In this document: in pieces, positions 34,408 through 45,313 of the stretch
How the letters are laid out: the number at the start of each line of letters is the position of its first letter
Numbering within the stretch: position 1 is the stretch's first letter
Source: Euonymus europaeus
Lineage: Eukaryota > Streptophyta > Magnoliopsida > Celastrales > Celastraceae
DNA: 64,000 nucleotides
Direction: 5' to 3'
Assembly: GCA_963580455.1 (NCBI GenBank)
Contig: OY756960.1
Location: 6,882,001 to 6,946,000, forward strand
The notes under the pieces: generated by a model
Databases searched by the model: none
Told to the model about the DNA's origin: nothing
Seen by the model: only the letters and a program-made list of their open reading frames with translations
Translations under genes and position numbers: made by a program

Positions 34408-35128
34408 TTTTTCTTTATATAATTATCTCTTTCTTTTATTTTATTTTACTATCCACTCCCGCCTAATTCCCATTAACCTAAGAGCACATGCAATGATTTG
34501 TGTTTAATGGGGACATTAGATATTGTTGGAATGTGTGTTTTTGCTGATGTGGCTATATTGAGAGATGTGTTTTTACTGATGTGGCTGTATTGGGAGATGT
34601 GTTTTGGTGGGACCAATCTTGATTTTTGTGTAGTTTTGTTGTGGAAATGATGTAGGAAAGGAAAATAGTTGGTTTGAATAATGGAGAAATGAATAATTGT
34701 ATTGGGAGATGAGTTTTACTGCTATGACTGTATTGGGAGATGTGTATGGTTTGAATTTTTGTGTGATAAAAGTGGAGTCCACAAATAATTTTAATGGAGA
34801 CAACAACATATAAACCATTGCATGTGCTCTAACCCACTCATCCCCACTAACCTACTCACTCCCACCTAATCCCCACTCACCTCACCAATTCCTAACTCAC
34901 CTCGTATCAACTCTCGCATATTTTGGAAAACAATTCTCTACCTCTCTCTGTTTTCATTCACCTGTAGCCTACCTTATGCATTAGCCATCACTCATCTTCA
35001 CCATCACAACTTTTTCTTCTCAACCGAACATCTCTCATCTGTCCTAAGCTCCTACTTTCATCACCAAATACTAAGCCTCACCGAATCACCATCATCACCA
35101 CAACTTCACCCTTACCCGCCTCCTCACT
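34140..35128 (+). repeat. Tandem duplication, first unit (contains a MITE)
   Basis: The unit runs from GGGACATATGATGAC through the MuDR block, then a non-coding part ending CCTCCTCACTG. It is repeated at once as 35128-35722. The order is coding block A, MITE, block B, then A', B'. The A copies differ at a handful of bases. Confidence 0.85.
34482..34829. mobile_element. 348-bp Harbinger/Tourist-like MITE
   Basis: Ends are GAGCACATGCAATG and, inverted, CATTGCATGTGCTC, flanked by TAA on both sides (34479-34481 and 34830-34832), the 3-bp target size of PIF/Harbinger. The second unit of the tandem duplication has the empty site at about 35452, so the boundaries are confirmed by comparison. No open frame. 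Internal words GATGTG(G)CTGTATTGGGAGATGTG recur twice or more. Confidence 0.88.
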
Positions 35129-35722
35129 GGGACAGATGATGACAATCTTGAATTTAAAATGTTGTATGAATCATATGATTTGGAAAGCTTGGAAGAATTT
35201 GATGGTGGTGATTTTGTAAGAATACGTAAGAATAGCAACCCTAAGTTCAACCCCAAGACTAACATGAAGAAATTCATATTTGAATTAGGACTTGAGTTTA
35301 ATAGCATGAAGCAATTTAGGGATGCAGTGAGGGATTATGCAGTTGCAGTGACCAATTTTCTTCCGGGTATAATTCGAAACACATCATTTATTTAGTTTTT
35401 CTTTATATAATTATCTTTTTATTTTATTTTATTTTACTACCCACTCCCACTTAATCCCCACTAACCTCACCAATTCCTAACTCACCTCATGCCAACTCTC
35501 GTATATTTTGGAAACCAATTCTCTACTTCTCTCTGTTTTCATTCACCCATAGCCTACCTTCTGCATTAGCCATCACTCATCTTCACCATCATAACTTTTT
35601 CTTCTCAACCGACATCTCTCATATGTCCTAAGCTCCCACTTTCATCACCAAATACTAAGCCTCACCGAATCACCATCATCACCACAACTTCACCCTTACA
35701 CGCTTCCTCACTGTCATCACAA
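35128..35722 (+). repeat. Tandem duplication, second unit (empty MITE site)
   Basis: Copy of 34140-35128 without the MITE. It keeps the open frame 35159-35395 encoding the MuDR N-terminal block, with small differences (EFDGGD against ELDDVD, LEFNSMK against VEFNNMK). The join CACTG/GGGACA at 35128 marks the duplication breakpoint. Confidence 0.85.
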
Positions 35723-36262
35723 GCCATCTCCTCTGAGTTTCATTCAATCATCTACATCAATTTCCCTCTCTTCATCTCACCATCACCTCCGAATTATCCC
35801 TCACCACTGGCGGCCCATCCCACCATTATAACCATACCTTTCCGAGCCACTCTTCCTCCAATCCCTCATCAGACACCCATCACCAATACGCCATCGAATG
35901 CACCATCACTCATCAGATTTTTCAGATTTAATTACTGTGATTTCGAAAGGTAATATCAGATTTCTTAAATCCAGAATCAGGGTTCGTTGAATTTTTGAGC
36001 TTAGTTGTTGACATGGGATGTTTCAGTTTGTTTGATGGATGAATCATTGTATGTATTTGTGTACGTGTATTCTAGTTTAATTTCTATGTATGTGTTAAAG
36101 TGTTTGGCTGGAAATTTGATTCCATAGAAGAGGAATTTTTCGAAGAACCCATTTGGAAAGAAGAAGAAGAGATCACGTGGGCATGGACTAGTTAATGGGC
36201 TGAATGGTTAATTTGAGGAATGGGCCACATTTGAATGGGCTAAGTTGGTATTGGACCTCCAA
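35723..36262. other. Spacer
   Basis: CA/TC-rich region to about 35930, then AT-rich. No coding or splice-bounded exon recognised. Words GGGCTGAATGG and GGGCCACATTTG near 36195-36245 are typical of plant LTR U3 regions. Confidence 0.4.
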
Positions 36263-36271
36263 TTTTGTAAT

Positions 36272-37046
36272 GATGATCACTATTTCCACCCTGCTAATTT
36301 TCAAGTTCACCCCATTTATTCTCAAAACAGTAAATCTGTTTACACCCTCCACCCATCCCTACCTCTTCCACCCATACGTATCTCTTCCATTCTCTGAAAA
36401 CAGAGCATCACCTCCAAACCCATCACCACTCGCTGCCTCCGGCACCACTGCCAATGACTTCATCACATAATAGCCATGACGACCATCACCAACAAGTGCC
36501 AAAATCTCCATGGGTCAGGCTCCAAGCTGTGGTACTCAAGTGACAAATGGTAACACCGTGGTTGATCTTGGCCAACCTGATATGGATCTAATAAATCTGC
36601 TTCGTATACCTCGACTTTAGGGATTGAATGGCAATAATACATCAATTACGAGTGGCATGAAACGGATTTTGTAACTCTATAGCTGTTGAACCCTTTGACA
36701 AACCTGATCTGGATCTTTAAGCTAAGTTGTTCATGTTCTCAGCTGAGCGGACAACCACATTTCAGCCCAAAATCAAGCTCGTGAAATCAATCATGTATTT
36801 GACAGAGGCCATGCAGCGCTTGGTTTTGTCGGCTCTTCAATGGAGGTCACTTGTGTGAAGATGGTCTCCATGGAGGAGGATCTAGTAGGAATTTTGGAGG
36901 ATTCTAGGAGGAGGATGTGGGGTGTACTCTGTAATATTTTTAAAAATGTGGATTTTTCGGTGAACTCAGAATTGTTATATTTTTTGGTGGGGTTTTAATA
37001 GAATGGGGTGACTCAGGGAATTTACGGGGTGCCAATAGTGCTCATC
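36272..37046. mobile_element. 775-bp non-autonomous MULE-type transposon
   Basis: Left end GATGATCACTATTTCCACCC and right end, read inward, GATGAGCACTATTGGCACCC, with the match continuing to CACCCCATT. Perfect 9-bp target duplication TTTTGTAAT at 36263-36271 and 37047-37055. The interior (about 36480-36900) is less AT-rich than the flanks and reads in short protein-like stretches such as VVDLGQPDMDLINLLRIPRL and LVKSIMYLTEAMQRLVLSAL, interrupted by stops. This could be captured host sequence (a Pack-MULE) but no parent gene was recognised. Confidence 0.85.
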
Positions 37047-37055
37047 TTTTGTAAT

Positions 37056-37685
37056 TTTGATCATTGGGTCCTTCTACTTAGATTGTTGGTAATATTTAGG
37101 CTTTTTGCATATTGTGTTTGGGCTTAAAAATATATTTAGGGCTTTAGGTGTTTATTTGGGTTTGTAAATTATTTGTTGGGATTTTTGGGTTAGGTAATTA
37201 AGGTTTTTTAGATTAGTGGGAAAAATAGTGAAAATTACATACATAAATATTTTGGGGCGGTAGAAGCATTTAGGCATTTAGGATTTTGTGAATTGCAAGT
37301 ATCTAGTATGCATGCTAGGATTTTATTTTATTGTTAAGTCATAGAAAATAACACAGCGCAACAATGATTAATCAAAGCCGTCACACCCTAATACAAGTGC
37401 ATGAAGACTAATATGGAAGCCATGTATTCTCTTTAAATACCAAAGAACCTTCAAGATATTGGAGTTCTGTCGTTATTCACTTAGAATATTTGGTTTTCAT
37501 GGAACCAAAAAGCAGCTTGTTTTTAGGGATTAGGAGAATTTATTTAGGGACTCAAGAGTGAGTTTAAAGATATTTGGCCCATCTGATGAGCATTAAATGA
37601 GTTCTCTATTTTCTTAGGAAGAACATGATTGTGAGTATGACTGAATTGAATTTATTTCTTGTTTGTGGATTCAACCAAATTTTTA
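37056..37685. other. Probable U3 region of an old Ogre/Tat-like LTR
   Basis: Recurrent GGGCTT/GGGTTT words, TTTAAATACC near 37432 as a possible TATA element, no open frame. Placed here because it runs into the repeat array and LTR end that follow. Confidence 0.35.
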
Positions 37686-37689
37686 ATTT

Positions 37690-38745
37690 TTTTTTGGCCA
37701 AGCCGGGAGTGGCCCTAAAGATTCCGTGCAATTTTTAAATATATTCAAAGTTTTTCATCAAAAAAAAATATATTCAAAGTTCACCCACTCCAAGTGAGAT
37801 TTTTCGTCCAACCAAAATTTTAAAAACATATTTGGCCAAGCCAGAAATGACCATAATGATCTCATGCACTTTTTTAATATATTCAAAGTTCACCCACTAC
37901 TAGTGAGATTTTTCATCCAACCAAATTTTTAAAAACATTTTTGGCCAAGTCGGGAATGCCCCACTGATTCTGTGCAATTTTTAAATATAGTCAAAGTTCA
38001 ACCACTTCAAGTGTGATTCTTTTCATCCAACCAAAATTTTAAAAACATTTTTGGCCAAGCCGGGAATGACCCCAATGATCCCGTGCAATTTTTAAATATA
38101 TTTGAAACCCACCCTAAGTGGGATTTTCATCATTCGTCAAAATATTTTTGGCTAAGCCGAGAATGGCCCCAATGATCCCGTGCACCTTTTTCAAAATATC
38201 AAAATCCACTCTAAGTGAGATCTTCATCATTTCTCAAAATATTTTTGGACAAGTCGGGAATGGCCCCAATGATCCCATGCACCTTTTCAAAATTTTCAAA
38301 ACCCACTCTAAGTGGGGTTTTCATCATTCCTCAAAATATTTTTGATCAAGCCGGGAATGACTACAATGATCTCGTGCACCTTTTTCAAAATCATCAAAAC
38401 ACACTACAAGTGAGATTTTTCATCTAATCCTTGAACATTTTTTGCCAAGCAGGGAATGACCCCATTGATCATGTGCACATTTTTTCAAAATATCAAAATC
38501 CTCTTCAAGTGAGATTTTTCATCTAATCCTTCACATTTTTTGCCAAGCTGGGAATGACCCAATGATCCCGTGCACCTTTTCCAAGATATCAAAACTCACT
38601 TTAAGTGAGATTTTTCATCTAATCCTTAAACATTTTTCGCCAAGCCGGGAATGGCCCCAATGATCCCGTGTAAGTTTTAAATATTCAAAACTCACTCCAA
38701 GTGAGATTTTTCATCCAATCACCAAATTGCCACAATATTAATGGG
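37690..38745. repeat. Ten-copy ~97-140-bp repeat array with GCCAAGCCGGGAATGG core
   Basis: Cores start near 37692, 37831, 37941, 38051, 38147, 38243, 38341, 38440, 38538 and 38634. Each has GGCCAAGCCGGGAATGGCC, CCAATGATCCCGTGCA, an A/T-rich filler, then CACTC(C/T)AAGTGAGATTTTTCATC. The same core recurs inside the 12.3-kb element at 48300-48680, which ties the two elements to one family. Confidence 0.92.
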
Positions 38746-38889
38746 CCAAGCCCACTCAATTGAAACGTTGACTTCTAGCAGATATAAAAGATCAATAAAA
38801 CAATTAAGGCATACAAATCAATTTTTCAAAACAAATTTGAGTCAAATAAGATAACATTTTCAAGGCGACCGTTTTTCCGGAGTAGTGGG

Positions 38890-39037
38890 GGGCCTAACAC
38901 CTTCCCCATGCTCAATAGATCCCTTTACCCATTTCTTTTTCGTAGACTAGATTAGGTGTCCAATTGCACCTCAAAAATCAATTGGTGGCGACTTCGTTTT
39001 TTGAGCCGGTTGCTTCCGTTGGCAACTTCACTAGGGA
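38890..39037 (+). repeat. 3' end of an old Ogre/Tat-like LTR and its primer site
   Basis: GGGGCCTAACACCTTCCCC, CAATTGCACC and ATTGGTGGCGACT follow the same order as the LTR ends at 42590-42749 and 51800-51957. Directly after comes TGGCAACTTCACTAGGGA (39020-39037), close to the tRNA-Arg primer site TGGCGACTCTGCTGGGGA of the 12.3-kb element. It is therefore the 5' LTR end of an older relative. Confidence 0.65.
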
Positions 39038-39630
39038 ATTCCTAGTATGTACCAGAGGGGTCGAGCCTATTTGTTTTATTGATTTCTCATTTTTGGCTCA
39101 TTCATTTTTTATATTTATTTTGATAAATTAAATTTTTTGCTATTCATATGCACACAAAAAGCCCACAAAAACCTAGGTCTTACTAGTGATTAGTGAGGGT
39201 TGATCTTTGCTTTTGATGAATTTTGTCCTCACATAAGCAGAGAAAGAAATCCTCCTGGATTGACATCCCTTCGAGATATTTGGGGATGTGCTCCACTTTC
39301 ATATATGGGGTGTGATCCAGTAGCCTCTCGCGTAGTTGTGTTGTAATTAGATATGCCACCAGTTTGCACATTAAATAACCCTAAGACTTGGTTCGAGACC
39401 TTCAAACATTTTTAGGGACTCCACCCTGTTTAGGAACAATGGGGAACTCTTTTTTTGTAAATACCTTTACCTTTTACATGTTTGTATATGCTTATCAATT
39501 ATTTATGCATGTCCATATATATGTTTTACATACTTATCTTGCATACATCAGTTGAGGTTATGCCCATGTATATGCTCGTTTAGTCATTCACATATACTTG
39601 TATATACATTCCATGTATTATCCTGCATGC
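39038..39630 (+). mobile_element. Leader of the older Ogre/Tat-like element
   Basis: Non-coding text following the older primer site; interrupted by the nested 12.3-kb insertion at 39636 and continued at 51963. Confidence 0.45.
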
Positions 39631-39635
39631 ATTAG

Positions 39636-42600
39636 TGTTGTACCCCAATTTTGGCTCGAAACTAGCTAAGAAAAATCCAAAAATGCAAATAATAATAAAG
39701 CCCGAAATATAGGCTGAATTAGAGTCAACCGTGGACCAAAAATTAGGATTCGAATTTAAGATTTGAATTTAGTTGATTTGATTAATTGACCCGATAAATT
39801 TAAATGTTTAAATTTTTGGCCCAATTGGAACCTAAAATATTACCCTGATTAGTTATTTAAGCCCAAAGAATTGATCCATTTGAGAAATCCGTTTTGGTGA
39901 TTAGCTCATTACCTAAACATTTACCCAAGACTAAATTTAAGGCCCTAATAATGCAAGCCCGTTTGTCATCATAACCCATAACCCATGGCCCGGCTCAAAG
40001 CCTTAATTGTTAGGTAACACAAGCCCGGCCCGCGTTGGTTAAATCTAAACCTAATGCCAGAGGCGGAAAAAACAAGGAAGAGAGGGAGAGAAGAGGGAGC
40101 TGGCGAGCAGAAGAGAAAATGGAGGAGAGAGAGAGAAGGCGCCGCCCGACCAAGAACCAACGGGAAGGAAGAAAAAGGAGGCCAGAGGGTACCAAAAATT
40201 CAACAAAAAAGGGATTCGGGTTGACGAAAGTGAAGCCGTATGTTGTTGATTCTAGGGGTTGGGGATTCAGTGTTGTGAGTATAAATGGAGGCAGAGAGAT
40301 CGATTGGCCGGAGGGGGGCTCGGGTTTTCAAGGGAGAGCCAGGGGGCTCGGGTTTGTCGGAGTTCTGACTTCTTTTTCTGTTCGATTTTGGAGGGGTGCT
40401 CTCTGGCTGTAGTTTCGGTTCTCTGGGGAAGGGTTGATTGTCTTTTCTTTTTTTTTGGTTTGGAATTTTCTGGAGACAGGTTGTTTAGAGGGAGGCTTTC
40501 TGTTTCTGTTTCGGATTTTTGGAGATCGGTTTTTGACAGGGAGGGGGTTCTTTGGTTGTTTTGAAGGGATTTTCGGCTGTTGTTTCAGTGTTTTTTTTAT
40601 TTAGGGGCTCTGAGGTGGTTTCGGGGGTCCGGGGAAGGTTATTTGCTTTTTGATTTCTGTGATTTTCTGGAGAGGATGAGGCGTTTCTGGGTTTTTGGGT
40701 TTTCTTGTTTCTCCTTTTTCGGTCTTCTGGAGTTTTTTTTTTTGAGTCATCGGAGGAGAGGAAACATGGAATTTCTTTCGGTTGTTTCAGTTTTCTGGAG
40801 GAGGATGGCCAGAGGGGGGCTCCGAGGTGGTTTCGGGGGTCCGGGGAAAGCTTCTGGTGGTTTTCGGTTGTTCTGGATGGGGGTTCCAGTCGATTTTTCT
40901 GAGAATCTTTGGGGTTGGATTTTTGGTATGTTTTCAAGGGATCCATTTCTTTGAATTTTAATGTTTGGTTTGTTATTTTGGTTTGGCTTTGCTGCTCTGT
41001 TCTTCTGTTTGCAGGTTCGTCGGACGGAGGGGATGACAGTCTCCGGTCGATGTTACAGGTGCCGATTGCCAGTGAAGAAGGAAGAAGCATAGTAACGGGC
41101 CGGGCTGGATTAAGCTGTTGGGCCGATTTTGTTTTTGTTACTTTTGGGGTTTGGGTTTCTGTTTATATTTGTTTTGGGTCGGATTCTGTGTTGGGTCGGG
41201 TATATGTTATTTTTGTGGTTTGGTTTATATTTGTTTTGGGCCGGATTTGGTTTATTTTAATGTTTCGGGCTTTTGTGTTTTGTTTGGGCTTTTGTGTTTT
41301 GTTTTTTTAAGTTTTAATTTTAAAAGTTGTATTGGCTTTAGGCTATGGGTTGGATTGATATGGGAATTTCTTTTACTAAAATGGCCGGGCTTACAAATCT
41401 AATGGGTCAAAACAAAAATGATTAAATGGGCTGGTTATGATTGGATCAATATCAGGTTTTGAAATTTTAAAGGATTGGGCCAATGTTGCATATAATATTT
41501 GAGCTTTGATTTTTAAAGGGGTACATTGTTTAAATCATAATTTACTGTGCATTATATGATCGATTAATTGATCCGATGACGGAGCCAAAATGGGAAAGCA
41601 TTGGATGCTATCCCGAGAGGATTCTTGAGGAAATGATTTTACAAAATCCCAACCATTGGATGGAAAAGGATTTAATGAAGTGCAGAGCCTTCGATACGAA
41701 AACCGACCCTCGGTAATAAATCATTATTTTCAATCCTACTAATTTAATAGTATGGTTGAAATGATGAATTACCTAAATAAAAACGGGAACCGAGTCTCTC
41801 TCATGTTTTTTACTATATGATTAATGATGTGTTTTATTCAAGTTGTGTTTTTCTATGTTATGTGATTATGTGATTATGTGTTTAAATTGTATGATTTAAA
41901 GTATTAATATGTTTAAGTCGGGATTTGCGATAATTCATATCGTATAATCCTCAAAACTCAATTCCCAACATTTTAATTTTAATTTCATTTTATTTTTATT
42001 TTTATTTTTATCTTTTAATTTTATTTTCGTTTTATTTTTTATTTTTATTTTACTTTTATTTCATTTTCATTTTTATTTTCATTTTTATTTTTTATTTTAT
42101 CTTTTATTTTTATTTTTATTTTTGTTTTTATTTCAAAATTAAAAATAAAACGAAAATTAACTTTATTTTTAATTTTCGTTTTATTTTTATTTTTATTTTT
42201 ATGTTTTTCCAAAATTTATATTGTATATTTTTGTGGTGTATAAAAGTTATATCGAGAATCTTTACCTACGATGGAATTGATTCGGGGAACGCATCGGATG
42301 CACTCTCGGAAAAATTCTTGAGGTGAGAGTGTTTCTAAGAAATTGGACCATTGGATGGAAAAATTCTGTGAACCTCAACATTAGACTTTCAATATAATTT
42401 TTATATTTCCTAAAATCATTTTATTCAATTTTAACATAGTTTTTATCAAACTTATTTTTATCTTATTTCAATATATTTTTGTATAATTATTTTACTCAAT
42501 GTATGATTCCTGCCATAATTAATTTTTCTTAAAAAAATCATTTAATGGGATAATAAAAGTTAAATTGGCAACTGTTTCAAAACAGACGTTGTGGGGTGCC

Positions 42601-42749
42601 TAACACCTTCCCCACACGTAACAAACTCACTTACCCATTTTCTCAGGATTTTCGCAGACCAAATTATTTTTAATCGGTGACCAATTGCACCTATTACAAT
42701 TGGTGGCGACTCTCTTTTAAAATTTCCTCTCGCAAAACCGGTTGCGACA
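39636..42749 (+). repeat. 5' LTR of the 12.3-kb element
   Basis: Contains U3 with many GCCC/GGCC words, a TATAAAT box at 40280-40286, GA-rich and then T/G-rich transcribed sequence, a (TTTTA)n tract at about 41975-42200 and the conserved end GTGGGGTGCCTAACACCTTC to GCGACA. Confidence 0.93.
40280..40286 (+). promoter_or_regulatory. Putative LTR TATA box
   Basis: TATAAAT followed by GGAGGCAGAGAG. The same box is kept in the 3' LTR at 49472-49478, reading outward toward downstream sequence. Assigned by motif only. Confidence 0.45.
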
Positions 42750-42751
42750 GC

Positions 42752-42769
42752 TGGCGACTCTGCTGGGGA
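42752..42769 (+). other. Primer-binding site (tRNA-Arg type)
   Basis: TGGCGACTCTGCTGGGGA, two bases after the 5' LTR. This is the characteristic primer site of Ogre/Tat retrotransposons. Confidence 0.85.
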
Positions 42770-44866
42770 GGACTAGTTTTTAAAATGTATATATATTTCT
42801 CAAAAAAAAAAAACTAGTGAGTTGGGCCAATTAAATTTAGTTTTTCTTATCCCATTATTTGATTTTGTTTGTTTTAAATACATTTGGTGTTTTATTTTCC
42901 TAAAATTTTGATTGATATGTTCTTGTTATTATTTTCTTCTTTTCAAAAAATGTTGATTGTAGATATGTTTTGAGCTTTTTATATTATTGTCCTCACACAT
43001 TGTGCACGACACCTTTTCATGAGTCCAACAACTCGGGCTCAAAACCCTTAGGAGAGGATGGAGTAAACGAGACCTTCGAGGGATTTCAATCCCCGTGCAG
43101 GCTCGCGAAAAATCCTCACTCGACCCACTCCTCTATTAAGAGGGACCCAGGCTATTCCAGCAATAGACACTGACGGGGGAATAAGTCGGGAGCCTAGATT
43201 GTCCATAACCGATGACCATAGAGTTATAGAACACAGGAAACTACTTCTAACCTTACTGTGTAATACATATTGTCGTTATGCTTGTATATACGTGATTCTA
43301 TTTAGTTTGTATATATGATATTTTGTTTTACTGTATATATACATATGTTATCTTGCTTATACATATATGATTTTACCTCTTTCATTTAAAAAAAAAATGT
43401 TTTACTCTGTTGTATATATGATTATGTTTTTTTTACATGAGATGTTTCGATGTACATATGGAGTTTTTATATACGTTGCTTCTGTTTGTACATATATTTT
43501 TGTATATATTCTTGATCTTGTTCACTTTTAAATTATTTTTAATTTGCATTGCATGCATGAGAATCTTGAGCACTATCGAAATTGAGCCATTATCTAGAAA
43601 CCATAAAACTGTGTCAGTTGAGTTGAAAGAGTAATACTTGCTCATAAACGTTGAAATTGATGAGATGTATGGATTATGGATAATTTCTTAAAATTCGATA
43701 TGGTTCAAGACTCCCTTCATTACACATTTTTCATCATATTTTTGCATCCTTTAAATCTGATAAAAGTTTTTCATTTGCACATGACAAAGTTACGGCCACC
43801 ACTATAACGCTTGCTCGCAATCACGCCTCACCAGAACGTAAACACTAACTGAGTCTAGAAGTAGCATAACTAAAAGAATAACTCGGTCTGTTAATGAATT
43901 AGATGGTCGATAAAGGAAAATAAAAAAAATTCATTTGATTCAGATGCAAGATTAGACTTCCGATTATTTGGAGAAGGATAGTGGAGACATGAGTCTGTTG
44001 GATTGTGAATTGTCTCAGAACGGGTTGTCAAATTGTCTCGTATTGATAGGGTCGTAATTGCATAATAGATTTTATAGCGTTTAGGTTTGATGACACTAAT
44101 TTGAAATGCGCACAAAAACTGGGGCAGTATTTGGTGCGTCCCATTCGTTACCGTGAATGATTCAGCCAAAAGAAAAACTCTGACCCGTTACTCAACTTGA
44201 ATCCAAATCATTACTCGGATTTTTGTCCAAACCAAATTTACCCCAAATTCATAATTCAAAACCAAGCCCAATTTAAAATCAACCCAAGGCATAATACAAA
44301 ATCAAGCCCAATCCAAAACTCAAACGAAAGCCCACCACATTTTTTAAAAAAATACTAACTCCATTATTTCAACAACAACTCTCACATTTTTCAATACCTC
44401 TTTATTCATTTTTCAACAACAACTCTCACATTTTTCCACACCTCTCTCCTCTTTATTCATTTTTCAACACCTACCAACACATTTTTTCCACTCATCTTTT
44501 CCTTTTTGTCTATTCTTCAAAACCGAAAATAATTTTTAACTTCATCCTTACCATCTTATATATTCCCCTTTCTGGAAAAGAGGGAAAGATCAGTTGGAGG
44601 CCTGTGAGAAAAAATCAGAAGCTTTTGGAGAGCAGATATTGGAGAAAAGAAGAGAGAATTGGTCGTGAGTCTTAATAGGAAAGAGTTGGGGTTTTGGTTA
44701 GAAAATTGAAGACTGTCTGTCTCCTCCTTTTATCACCTCATCTCACTGTCTCCGCTAACTGTGGCAATTATTCCTCTCAATATCACTGTCACACAGGTAT
44801 CACTTGATGTTTTGCTTTTGATTTCACTCACATTGAAGTCCTCCTGCTTGGTTTTCTCGTGTCTAA
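42770..44866 (+). other. Non-coding leader of the 12.3-kb element
   Basis: Contains AT-rich parts with TATATA words (43260-43520) and one hairpin at 44109-44138. No supported coding frame. Confidence 0.5.
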
Positions 44867-45313
44867 ATGGCTTCCACTTCACTTCAAAATATTTTACAAA
44901 GGTTTTCAACCCCCATCTTTGACAATCATTTTTCCCAAACAAAAACCAATCATCTTTATCTTGAATTAGAAAATGAACAGATTAATGTTGTCGTTCATTA
45001 TGGGGATGATTTTGAGCGTTCTTGGAGTTATCCTATTCTAAATGTTGATTCTGTCAAAATAGAATGTTTGCGTATATTTCATTATTTTAATCTACCATTC
45101 GATCTACGCAAGCACATTCTTGAAATAGCACTATTTTCCCAAATCCGTGATCAAATTTTATTAGATCTTATTACTGATCATGTGGATGATTTTATCAATA
45201 AATTTATCACGGATGAAGAAGCCTTTCTGTTTGATGATCCCATTGATAATGATCTTGTTGATTTTTGGGATGAATTTGAGGATGAACCCGAAGAATTGGT
45301 TAATGAATTTTAA
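44867..45313 (+). CDS. 148-codon protein of the LARD element, unknown
   Basis: Opens MASTSLQNILQRFSTPIFDN, stays open to TAA at 45311-45313. It has an all-soluble composition, a middle part with IFHYFNLPFDLRKHILEIAL and a strongly acidic C-terminus (DEFEDEPEELVNEF). It lies about 2.1 kb after the primer site, where Ogre elements carry an extra ORF before gag, so it may be a remnant of that ORF1. No domain was recognised; no second copy of the protein was seen elsewhere. No upstream TATA other than the LTR promoter. Confidence 0.5.
   Translation: MASTSLQNILQRFSTPIFDNHFSQTKTNHLYLELENEQINVVVHYGDDFERSWSYPILNVDSVKIECLRIFHYFNLPFDLRKHILEIALFSQIRDQILLDLITDHVDDFINKFITDEEAFLFDDPIDNDLVDFWDEFEDEPEELVNEF

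Noticed and set aside
37690..38745. Regular repeats that might be taken for a CRISPR array
   Set aside because: Unit of about 100 bp with similar spacers, eukaryotic retroelement context and no cas genes. It is a retrotransposon tandem repeat.
40035..41402. Long overlapping plus- and minus-strand frames in the 5' LTR (and the same in 49226-50535)
   Set aside because: They are low-complexity (GA- then T/G-rich), change length and frame between the two LTR copies through single-base indels, and lack any protein motif. Treated as LTR sequence.
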